From the NCBI GenBank assembly GCA_045657265.1, contig JAZOSU010000033.1, forward strand, positions 1-21,934: DNA of 21,934 nt, read 5' to 3'. The notes beneath the pieces were generated by a model. The model searched no databases. It was not told where the DNA came from and saw nothing but the letters and a program-made list of their open reading frames with translations. The position numbers were made by a program, and so were the translations under genes. This DNA is from RGIG9041 sp045657265. Its GTDB lineage: Bacteria; Bacillota; Clostridia; Oscillospirales; QAKW01. This document shows positions 7,441-13,237 of the stretch, in pieces (the stretch's first letter is position 1; every line of letters begins with the position of its first letter).

Positions 7441-7497
7441 CAGAAATAACCCTTGACCTTTTTTACATCCTTTGGTCAAGGGTTATTTCTGTTCAAT
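7435..7497 (-). terminator. 24-bp terminator hairpin of RNA copy A
   Basis: Perfect arms 7435-7458 and 7474-7497 with a 15-nt loop. The last five codons of the nine-codon ORF lie in the first arm. The T tail is interrupted (TTATTTCTGTTC), so this may act partly as an RNA-stabilising end. Confidence 0.7.
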
Positions 7498-7512
7498 TTT
7501 AGGTTCTACCAT
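7483..7512 (-). CDS. nine-codon ORF (MVEPKIEQK) in RNA copy A
   Basis: ATG at 7512, TAA at 7485-7483, encoding MVEPKIEQK. GAGAGG lies 8 nt upstream, and an in-frame TAA sits just before the ATG, so the ORF does not extend. Copy B has an ORF of exactly the same length (MLDIKNEQK) and the same spacing. Val/Leu and Glu/Asp are conservative changes and the Lys at position 5 differs only in its third base. Translation is plausible; the peptide may matter less than the act of translating into the terminator stem. Confidence 0.45.
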   Translation of the reverse strand: MVEPKIEQK

Positions 7513-7738
7513 CTTTTAAACCTCTCTTTCAGTATTTGGTGACTTAACTGTTTCCTTTTCTCAATCGCCTTAAAATTCTAAACAATCATTCATATAAAAT
7601 CTTTTCAAGCAAGATACACTTTATTTATTTTTCTGCGTTTTTATTAAGAAACCTTTAAGTCCGGCTTATTTGTTTACTGACCTTGTTTTTAAGCCTTAGG
7701 TCTTTATCTGTACACCGGTATCACCCTTTCTTGTCTAT

Positions 7739-7775
7739 ATGTTACCACGATTTTTGCCATATTACAATATGGCAA
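7739..7775 (-). promoter_or_regulatory. minus-strand promoter with palindromic operator, copy A
   Basis: A perfect 22-bp palindrome (7754-7775; arms TTGCCATATT and AATATGGCAA, 2-bp centre) covers the -35 box TTGTAA (7767-7762). A 17-bp spacer leads to the extended -10 TGGTAACAT (hexamer 7744-7739). The geometry is that of a repressor site over the -35 region. The palindrome and -10 are identical in copy B. Confidence 0.7.
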
Positions 7776-7832
7776 GGCTTACAAACCTTCCGCCCCGTTT
7801 TTATCCAAAACGCAGAAATACAGCCTTTTCTA

Positions 7833-7862
7833 TTGACTATAAATCTTTTGTTTTGATATAAT
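7833..7862 (+). promoter_or_regulatory. divergent plus-strand promoter, copy A
   Basis: TTGACT (7833-7838), 18-bp spacer, TATAAT (7857-7862). Both hexamers recur in copy B with the same spacing while the spacer sequence differs, as expected of a working promoter. No plus-strand gene follows; transcription would run antisense into the 3' end of the ZIP gene. Confidence 0.55.
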
Positions 7863-7897
7863 AAATTTATGAGCGGTAAAAAACTTCTGTTTTTACT

Positions 7898-8650
7898 CTA
7901 TCCAAGTAAAGTATCGGTAACAAGCATCACGCAAAATCCAAAAAGAAGCGCGTAGGTTGCAAATCTTTCGTTACCTCCCGAGTGTGTTTCGGGAATCATT
8001 TCATCACTTATAACATACAGCATGGTTCCTCCTGCAAAAGCAAGTGCAAAAGGAAGTATTGCCGAAGCTACGCTTACTGCGAGATATCCTATAATTGTTC
8101 CCATAACTTCTATAAGACCTGTAAAAAGCGCAAGTACCAATGTCTTTGATGGAGAGACCCCTGCTGCAAGCATAGGCCCTATTATGACCATACCCTCGGG
8201 AATATTCTGAAGAGCAATACCCCCTGCGATTATAAGCGCGCCTGCCGTATCTCCCGAACCAAAGCCCACACCTGCCGCAATACCCTCGGGCAGATTATGT
8301 ATCGCAATGGCGGTTACAAACAAAAGTACCTTACTAAGATGCGAATTGTTATGAGATTCAATATCAGAGCCTACCATTCTGTGAAGATGGGGTACAAGTT
8401 TATCAATAAGGTTAAGACACAGCGCGCCTGCAAAAATACCCGCAACTGTTATAAGAAGACCGAATTTTCCTCCGTATTCAACAGACGGCAAAACAAGGCC
8501 AAGCACTGCCGCCGCAAGCATAACACCTGCCGCAAAAGAAAGCACTATATCAGAAAATTTCTGAGATACTTTTTTAAATAAAAAACCTATAACAGCGCCA
8601 AGAGCTGTCGCTCCGCCTACTCCTATTGCGGTTAAAATGACAAGTTTCAT
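7898..8650 (-). CDS. ZIP-family metal transporter
   Basis: 250 residues from the ATG at 8650 (Met-Lys-Leu-Val), chosen because AAAAGG lies 9 nt upstream; longer in-frame starts lack a ribosome site. Eight hydrophobic segments span the protein, with the short, His-bearing loop after TM3 (LVPHLHRMVGSDIESHNNSH). TM4 has the ZIP signature AIHNLPEGIAAGVGFG and TM5 IALQNIPEGM, which line the metal path; TM5 has Gln-Asn where many homologues have His-Asn. The family imports Zn(II) and other divalent metals across the inner membrane (ZupT/GufA type). It has its own promoter and lies between the two copies of the twin RNA element; whether they control it is open. Confidence 0.9.
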   Translation of the reverse strand: MKLVILTAIGVGGATALGAVIGFLFKKVSQKFSDIVLSFAAGVMLAAAVLGLVLPSVEYGGKFGLLITVAGIFAGALCLNLIDKLVPHLHRMVGSDIESHNNSHLSKVLLFVTAIAIHNLPEGIAAGVGFGSGDTAGALIIAGGIALQNIPEGMVIIGPMLAAGVSPSKTLVLALFTGLIEVMGTIIGYLAVSVASAILPFALAFAGGTMLYVISDEMIPETHSGGNERFATYALLFGFCVMLVTDTLLG

Positions 8651-8679
8651 AAAATCCATCCTTTTGTACGTATATATAG

Positions 8680-8707
8680 ATTTTACCACAATATTGAAAA
8701 AACACAA
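8680..8707 (-). promoter_or_regulatory. ZIP gene promoter
   Basis: Minus strand: TTGTGT (8707-8702), 16-bp spacer ending TGG, TAAAAT (8685-8680). The extended -10 (GTGGTAAAAT) resembles the one in the RNA promoters (GTGGTAACAT), and the spacer holds a short palindrome CAATATTG. Confidence 0.55.
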
Positions 8708-8712
8708 CAAAA

Positions 8713-8753
8713 AAATAACCCTTGACCGTTTTTCCTTCGGTCAAGGGTTATTT
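8713..8753 (-). terminator. terminator of RNA copy B
   Basis: Perfect 16-bp stem 8713-8728/8738-8753, 9-nt loop, then TTATTTTTTTG on the minus strand; a stronger T tail than copy A. The ORF stop codon lies in the first arm. Confidence 0.8.
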
Positions 8754-8777
8754 CTGTTCGTTCTTAATATCTAACAT
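8748..8777 (-). CDS. nine-codon ORF (MLDIKNEQK) in RNA copy B
   Basis: ATG at 8777, TAA at 8750-8748, encoding MLDIKNEQK. TGAGG ends 8 nt upstream, the same spacing as copy A. The GAACAG codons (Glu-Gln) are kept although in this copy they hardly pair in the terminator stem, which favours conservation of the peptide or of the sequence itself over simple hairpin constraint. Confidence 0.45.
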   Translation of the reverse strand: MLDIKNEQK

Positions 8778-9019
8778 CAATTTAACCTCACTTTCTTAGT
8801 TTGCGACTTAATCAAAGCTTCTATTTACTGTCTTCCTTCTATACGCCTTCATTTTTTACTTCCAAAATCTATATTAATCTCGTAAAGTGAGATAAACTTT
8901 AATATCCTGTCTTAAATTTTCAGAAGCTTTTAAAGTCTTTTTTGGGATTTTTTATTTACCGACCTTTATTAAATCCTTTGGTCTTTATCTGAACATTGGT
9001 ATCACCCTTTCTTGTCTAT

Positions 9020-9056
9020 ATGTTACCACGATTTTTGCCATATTACAATATGGCAA
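9020..9056 (-). promoter_or_regulatory. minus-strand promoter with palindromic operator, copy B
   Basis: Palindrome 9035-9056, -35 TTGTAA (9048-9043), 17-bp spacer, extended -10 TGGTAACAT (hexamer 9025-9020). Identical to copy A over this whole stretch. Confidence 0.7.
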
Positions 9057-9113
9057 GGCTTACAAACCTTTTATTCCATTTTTATCCAAAACGCAGAAAT
9101 ACGGCATTTTCTA

Positions 9114-9143
9114 TTGACTGTGTACATTTTAGTCTGATATAAT
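9114..9143 (+). promoter_or_regulatory. divergent plus-strand promoter, copy B
   Basis: TTGACT (9114-9119), 18-bp spacer, TATAAT (9138-9143), 79 bp from the palindrome start as in copy A. The transcript would meet the hairpin at 9161-9193 after about 10 nt, giving only a roughly 45-nt RNA. Confidence 0.5.
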
Positions 9144-9160
9144 AAATATGTTGGGCAGAT

Positions 9161-9195
9161 AAAAAGATGCACGAAATTTTCGTGCATCTTTTTTC
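9161..9195. terminator. upp terminator
   Basis: Stem 9161-9174/9180-9193 (AAAAAGATGCACGA) with T runs on both strands, about 20 nt after the upp stop; it would also stop the plus-strand transcript of copy B. Confidence 0.85.
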
Positions 9196-9215
9196 TTTTA
9201 CAATTTTTATATTCT

Positions 9216-9857
9216 CTATTTTGTTCCGAAAAGACGGTCGCCAGCATCCCCAAGTCCGGGCAGAATATATCCTTTTTCATTGAGGCATCTGTCAAGAGTT
9301 GAAACGAAAATTTCAACGTCGGGATGAGCTTTAGCAACCTTTGATACACCCTCAGGCGCCCCTATAACTGCCATAAACTTAATGTTTTTACAGCCTCTCT
9401 TTTTAAGAGAATCTATAGCATCACAAGCACTTCCGCCTGTTGCAAGCATTGGGTCTACAAGTAACACAAGTTTATCTTCTATACCGTCGGGAAGTTTACA
9501 ATAATATTCGCAAGGTTCAAGAGTTTCTTCATTACGATACATACCGATATGACCTACTCTCGCAGACGGGAACAAAACGTGAATTCCGTTAACCATTCCA
9601 AGACCTGCTCTGAGAATCGGAACAATTACGATAGCATTATCTTTAACAACTTTCTGAGTACAAACCTCAAGAGGTGTCTTAACCTGACGTTCTTCCATTG
9701 GAACGCCCTCTTTAAGACATTCAAAAGTCATAAGAGTAGTAATTTCTTCAATAAGCTCACGAAATTCTTTCATGCTTGTTTTTTCATCACGCAAAATCGC
9801 AATTTTATGGTTTATAAGCGGATGATTAAAAATTACTACATTATCAAAGTTTTCCAT
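9216..9857 (-). CDS. upp: uracil phosphoribosyltransferase
   Basis: Full-length 213-residue UPRTase, which joins uracil to PRPP to give UMP in pyrimidine salvage. Seen: the PRPP-binding loop LLVDPMLATGGSACDAI (about residues 130-146), the uracil-site segment GYILPGLGDAGDRLFGTK at the C-terminus, and the family opening NVVIFNHPLINHKIAILRD. The ATG at 9857 shares one base with the uraA stop (TAATG), and GAGG lies about 8 nt upstream inside uraA, so the pair is translationally coupled. Transcription ends at the hairpin 9161-9193. Cytoplasmic enzyme working directly behind its permease. Confidence 0.97.
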   Translation of the reverse strand: MENFDNVVIFNHPLINHKIAILRDEKTSMKEFRELIEEITTLMTFECLKEGVPMEERQVKTPLEVCTQKVVKDNAIVIVPILRAGLGMVNGIHVLFPSARVGHIGMYRNEETLEPCEYYCKLPDGIEDKLVLLVDPMLATGGSACDAIDSLKKRGCKNIKFMAVIGAPEGVSKVAKAHPDVEIFVSTLDRCLNEKGYILPGLGDAGDRLFGTK

Positions 9858-11320
9858 TATTTTTCCTCTTTCTCTTTACCGAGCTTACTGTTTTCTACTT
9901 TAGTAAGAACTGCGTTGGTGATAATACCGATAATAAGCGCTGTTGCAATAGATGTAATCTGGATAACGTTTGTGATTTCGCCTGTAGGAGCAATAGCGTA
10001 AGGTATTTTAATAACCAGACCGCCGATACCTGAAATAAGAATAGAAGCAACTACGAACAAGTTTTTATTATCTCCTAAATCAAGGTCTTTAAACATTTTA
10101 AGGCCTGAAACTGCAATAAATCCGTACAGTGTAAGACATACGCCGCCCATTACGCATGAAGGAATAGTCTGAAGAATTGCCATAACTGGACTTATGAATG
10201 AAAGTATGATACACATAAATGCAGTAGTTGTAATAGTTGAAATAGAAGCGTTTCTTGTAATAGCAACGCATCCTACAGATTCGCCGTAGGTTGTGTTTGG
10301 ACAGATACCGAAAACTGTACCTGCGATAGAACCGACACCGTCACCTAAAAGAGTTCTCTTAAGACCGGGCTCTTTGATAAGGTCTTTATCAATAATTGAA
10401 GAAAGGTTTTTGTGGTCAGCAATATGCTCTGCAAAAACAACGAGAGCAACAGGTAAGAATGCGATAACAACTTCTGCAATACCGCCTGCATTAAGCAGTG
10501 TTGCGCCCTGATTAGCTGCAAGAATTTCCAAAGACATATTTCCTGTAACAAGTTCTTTTATAGCGCCTGCAACTGCAACGTAAGGAACGTTGATAAATGC
10601 AGCAAGACCTTTGAATGCACCATCAGCTGTAATGAAATTATCAATAATGGGCTGGAAGTTAACAATCATAAGGTAATCAGCGCCTGTTGCCATACCGATG
10701 AATGTAAGTATTGCGGCAACAGCATAGCCTGTTGCTATACCAATAATAAATGGAATAAGACGAGCCATTTTAACACGTTTTTGTGTTGAGCAGATAACAA
10801 TAACAAAAAATGCTACGAGACCGCAGAAAAGAGCGGCAAGGTTATCTGTACCGTAAAGTGCGGAAGAGTTGGCTTTAACAATATCACCCATAGCGCTTCC
10901 TGCAAGAGAAAGACCGATAAGAGCAACTGTAGGTCCTATAATAACGGGAGGCATAAGTTTGTCTACCCAGTTTGTTCCTGTAAAATGAATAACTATTGCG
11001 ATAGCTACATATACGAGACCTGCAACTATAGAGCCAAGCACTATACCGCAGTAACCGTAAGCAAGAGCAACGCCTAACGAACTAAGAAATGCAAATGAAC
11101 TACCCAGAAATACGGGACTGCCAAATTTGGTGAAAAGCTGATACACCAAAGTACCGATACCTGCGCCGAGAATTGCAGCAGGAATTTGTGTAGGCAAACC
11201 GATAATTGTCGGTACAGCTATTGTAGCTGCAAGAATTGCAAGTACCTGCTGAAGAGCAAATATCAGCATCTGACCGAACTTAGGTTTGTCATGGATGTCA
11301 TAAACTAATTTCTTTTCCAT
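9857..11320 (-). CDS. uraA: uracil permease (NCS2 family)
   Basis: 487 residues from the ATG at 11320, chosen because GGAGG lies 5-6 nt upstream; an upstream in-frame TTG overlaps that ribosome site. The protein has about 12-14 hydrophobic segments, the conserved opening KPKFGQMLIFALQQVLAI, the substrate-site segments GSSFAF and VVIFAEHIADHKNL-type region (VVFAEHIADHKN near residue 290) and PNTTYGESVGC (about 337-347), which carry the Glu residues that bind uracil in UraA. It imports uracil with protons and hands it to Upp. The 5' leader is only about 40 nt and I see no PyrR-binding hairpin or riboswitch, so control is likely at the promoter. Confidence 0.95.
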   Translation of the reverse strand: MEKKLVYDIHDKPKFGQMLIFALQQVLAILAATIAVPTIIGLPTQIPAAILGAGIGTLVYQLFTKFGSPVFLGSSFAFLSSLGVALAYGYCGIVLGSIVAGLVYVAIAIVIHFTGTNWVDKLMPPVIIGPTVALIGLSLAGSAMGDIVKANSSALYGTDNLAALFCGLVAFFVIVICSTQKRVKMARLIPFIIGIATGYAVAAILTFIGMATGADYLMIVNFQPIIDNFITADGAFKGLAAFINVPYVAVAGAIKELVTGNMSLEILAANQGATLLNAGGIAEVVIAFLPVALVVFAEHIADHKNLSSIIDKDLIKEPGLKRTLLGDGVGSIAGTVFGICPNTTYGESVGCVAITRNASISTITTTAFMCIILSFISPVMAILQTIPSCVMGGVCLTLYGFIAVSGLKMFKDLDLGDNKNLFVVASILISGIGGLVIKIPYAIAPTGEITNVIQITSIATALIIGIITNAVLTKVENSKLGKEKEEK

Positions 11321-11365
11321 AAAATCCTCCAAAAAATAATTTAAGAGAAATATCTCATAAATTTG

Positions 11366-11395
11366 ATTTTAACACATTAATACTGCATTTGTAAA
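11366..11395 (-). promoter_or_regulatory. uraA-upp promoter
   Basis: Minus strand: TTTACA (11395-11390), 18-bp spacer, TAAAAT (11371-11366) with TG extension. Confidence 0.65.
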
Positions 11396-11422
11396 CCAAA
11401 AATAGCTTTTTTCGACATTTTT

Positions 11423-11451
11423 TTGATTTGATTTTATGAAAACGTTATAGT
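11423..11451 (+). promoter_or_regulatory. promoter of the SpoU methyltransferase gene
   Basis: TTGATT (11423-11428), 17-bp spacer, TATAGT (11446-11451). The start would fall about 4-5 nt before the ATG at 11463, giving an almost leaderless mRNA. Confidence 0.6.
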
Positions 11452-11462
11452 ATTATATTCAT

Positions 11463-12290
11463 ATGAATATTATAGAAATTGAAAATTTAAATACCTCCGG
11501 TCTCGAAGTTTTTTCAAAGCTTTCCGAAAACCAACTGTTTCACATAAACGAGCCGGACCAAGGCGTGTTTATAGCTGAAAGCCCCTACGTTATTGACCTT
11601 GCACTCAAGGCGGGGTATACACCTTTATCTTTTGTTGCAAAAAGAAATATGCTAAGCCATGAAATTCTCAAAAGTTTCCCTGCCCTGCCGATTTATACTG
11701 CAGATGACAGTATTCTTTCACAAATAACAGGATTTGAGCTGACATACGGCATTCTCTGTCAAATGAAGAGAAAAACACTCGATACAGTAGAAAAGGTTTG
11801 CAAAAATGCAAAACGTATCGCAGTTTTAGAGCATATAATGAACCCTACCAACGTAGGTGCAATTATGCGAAGCGCCGCAGCTCTTTCGATTGACGCTCTT
11901 CTTTTGAGCTACGATTGTGCAGACCCACTTTACAGAAGGGCATCAAGAGTGAGTATGGGCACTGTTTTTCAGATGCTCTGGACGTATTTTCCAAAAAATG
12001 AACCTTATAAGAACATTGAGTATTTGAAGGATATGGGTTTTAAAACAGTCGCTATGGCACTTACCGACAATTCAATTTCGGTGGCAGACAAAAATCTTAA
12101 ACGCTGTGAAAAACTCGCAATTGTTTTAGGGTCCGAGGGTGAAGGACTTACAAGACAAACAATTGACGTTTGCGATTTCACCGCAAAGATACCTATGCAA
12201 AAAGGTGTTGATTCTCTGAACGTAGCCGCAGCAAGTTCAGTTATATTCTGGGAACTCACAAAAAAATTTTCAGAACACAAAAAGCTGTGA
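11463..12290 (+). CDS. SpoU/TrmH-family RNA 2'-O-methyltransferase
   Basis: 275 residues. The C-terminal two thirds carry the three SPOUT motifs: EHIMNPTNVGAIMRSAAAL (about residues 123-141), LAIVLGSEGEGLT (about 219-231) and IPMQKGVDSLNVAAASSV (about 242-259), which form the trefoil-knot SAM site. The N-terminal part (ESPYVIDLALKAGYTPLSFV) is the usual substrate-binding domain. It methylates a ribose in rRNA or tRNA; the exact nucleotide is not evident. The ATG at 11463 fits the family's N-terminus, but no Shine-Dalgarno sequence precedes it and the promoter lies almost on top of it. It converges on the PfkB gene with a 3-bp gap. Confidence 0.9.
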   Translation: MNIIEIENLNTSGLEVFSKLSENQLFHINEPDQGVFIAESPYVIDLALKAGYTPLSFVAKRNMLSHEILKSFPALPIYTADDSILSQITGFELTYGILCQMKRKTLDTVEKVCKNAKRIAVLEHIMNPTNVGAIMRSAAALSIDALLLSYDCADPLYRRASRVSMGTVFQMLWTYFPKNEPYKNIEYLKDMGFKTVAMALTDNSISVADKNLKRCEKLAIVLGSEGEGLTRQTIDVCDFTAKIPMQKGVDSLNVAAASSVIFWELTKKFSEHKKL

Positions 12291-12305
12291 TAATCACAGC
12301 TTTTT
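12279..12305. terminator. shared bidirectional terminator with both stop codons in the stem
   Basis: Perfect 12-bp stem 12279-12290/12294-12305 (AAAAAGCTGTGA) around TAA. The TGA of the methyltransferase (12288-12290) and the TGA of the PfkB gene (12296-12294) are the innermost pairs. Confidence 0.88.
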
Positions 12306-13220
12306 TATATTTATCTGATTTTTAATTTTTTGTATATCTGATTTTCGGGGCGGGTTGGTACCGTTTGTAAGACAAGCCGCAGAACCAAAAGCAACTGCGT
12401 TTTTCAAAACGCTTTCTATATCAAGGTTTTGTGATTTTGCCGCTATAAATCCGGCAATCATACTGTCCCCCGCGCCAATGGTACTTATTGCTGATATTTT
12501 CGGAGCAGTAGCATAAAAAACGCCCTCCAAGCACGCAAGTACAGCCCCTTCTTCGCCAAGACTGATAAGCACGTTTTCCACACCTTTTTTGTGAAATTCC
12601 AAAGCTGTTTTAGCGGCAGATTCTATATCTGTCACAGACTTTTGTGCAAATGCGGCGGATTCGTCTTTGTTAGGTTTTATAAGATAGGGACCGAACTTAG
12701 CAAGATCATTTGGAGTAAATGACCTTGAATCAATAACTATTTTAGCGCCAAGCTTTTTCCATTTTTCAAGAAGCTCACTCACGTCCGTTACCGAAAGTCC
12801 TACAGGATTACTTCCTGTTAAAGTTATAACTGTATTTTCGTCCACGTCACCAACTGCGCAAAAAACACTATCAAGAATTTCTTTATTACAACTGAATCCC
12901 TCAAAACTGATACGGGTTTCTTTTCCGTCTTTCTGATGAACAGTAATATTTTCTCGTATTCTGCCAAAGGTTGAAATGTTTTTATAATCAATTCCTTCAT
13001 CTGAAAGATTTTGCAAAAAAGCAGTTTCGTTTTCCTTGCCCGTAATAATAACCGCAAGGTTTTCCACTCCGTTTTCAGTCAAAGCGCGGGATATATTTAC
13101 ACCCTTCCCGCCTGCATCGGTTGAAGTAATGGTCGCAAAATTTTCGTGATGCAAAATCAGTTCATCTACATCACAATGAGTATCAAAAGCAGGGTTTAAA
13201 GTAAGGGTGACAATTTTCAT
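12294..13220 (-). CDS. PfkB-family sugar-phosphate kinase (1-phosphofructokinase/tagatose-6-phosphate kinase type)
   Basis: 308 residues, the length of FruK/LacC enzymes. Seen: opening TLTLNPAFDTHCDVDEL, the substrate-binding GGKGVNISRAL (about residues 38-48), ITGKENE, VIDSRS, LIKPNKDE (about 178-185) and the anion-hole/catalytic motif TIGAGDSMIAGF (about 247-258) with the catalytic Asp. Such kinases phosphorylate fructose-1-phosphate, tagatose-6-phosphate or related ketose phosphates with ATP. The ATG at 13220 has GGAG 7 nt upstream. It follows the decayed dehydrogenase by 17 bp, so both were once one sugar operon; no PTS gene is nearby to name the sugar. With the upstream gene truncated, its promoter is unclear. 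Confidence 0.88.
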   Translation of the reverse strand: MKIVTLTLNPAFDTHCDVDELILHHENFATITSTDAGGKGVNISRALTENGVENLAVIITGKENETAFLQNLSDEGIDYKNISTFGRIRENITVHQKDGKETRISFEGFSCNKEILDSVFCAVGDVDENTVITLTGSNPVGLSVTDVSELLEKWKKLGAKIVIDSRSFTPNDLAKFGPYLIKPNKDESAAFAQKSVTDIESAAKTALEFHKKGVENVLISLGEEGAVLACLEGVFYATAPKISAISTIGAGDSMIAGFIAAKSQNLDIESVLKNAVAFGSAACLTNGTNPPRKSDIQKIKNQINIKKL

Positions 13221-13237
13221 ATCGTTTCTCCAAAGAA

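Larger units (their letters stand above)
7435..7732 (-). ncRNA. structured RNA with micro-ORFs, copy A of a twin element
   Basis: Predicted transcript of about 298 nt on the minus strand from the promoter at 7767-7739 to the hairpin at 7497-7435. Order: AAAGGGTGAT ribosome-site-like stretch; GTG-TAC-AGA-TAA micro-ORF (7715-7704); crossing helices GACC (7702-7699)/GGTC (7682-7679) and GGCTTA (7695-7690)/TAAGCC (7668-7663), compatible with an H-type pseudoknot with a 10-nt A-rich last loop; a purine-rich middle; GAGAGG (7526-7521) eight bases before a nine-codon ORF; terminator. Copy B keeps the same order with compensatory changes in the second helix. I know no named family with this layout. 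Function is unknown; a regulatory or dual-function RNA is the best guess. Confidence 0.65.
7228..7897. other. intergenic region between tRNA-Arg and the ZIP gene
   Basis: 670 bases without a long gene. It holds an M20-like N-terminal remnant on the plus strand (7338-7440) and copy A of the twin RNA element (7435-7862), described separately. Confidence 0.6.
8711..9013 (-). ncRNA. structured RNA with micro-ORFs, copy B of a twin element
   Basis: Predicted transcript of about 300 nt on the minus strand from the promoter at 9048-9020 to the hairpin at 8753-8713. It keeps every part of copy A: AAAGGGTGAT; an ATG-TTC-AGA-TAA micro-ORF (8996-8985); crossing helices GACC (8983-8980)/GGTC (8964-8961) and GGATTT (8976-8971)/AAATCC (8950-8945), again with a 10-nt last loop; GTGAGG eight bases before a nine-codon ORF; long terminator. 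Two base pairs of the second helix differ from copy A with both partners changed (C-G to A-U and A-U to U-A). The middle is diverged and slightly longer. It lies between upp and the ZIP gene, same strand as both, but behind the upp terminator. Confidence 0.65.
8711..9215. other. intergenic region between ZIP and upp
   Basis: About 500 bases without a long gene, filled by copy B of the twin element (8711-9143) and the upp terminator (9161-9193). The longer reading frames here overlap the conserved palindrome and terminators and are not credible genes. Confidence 0.6.

Noticed and set aside
7435..9143. Twin elements read as a MITE or insertion sequence
   Set aside because: There are no terminal inverted repeats around the copies and no transposase; similarity is patchy and tracks promoters, operator, helices and ORFs.
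9071..9349. Minus-strand 92-codon frame overlapping the end of upp
   Set aside because: It overlaps upp, its terminator and the conserved promoter block of RNA copy B, and has no ribosome site.
11333..11365. PyrR-binding hairpin or riboswitch before uraA
   Set aside because: The leader is about 40 nt with only a 5-bp inverted repeat and no terminator/antiterminator pair.
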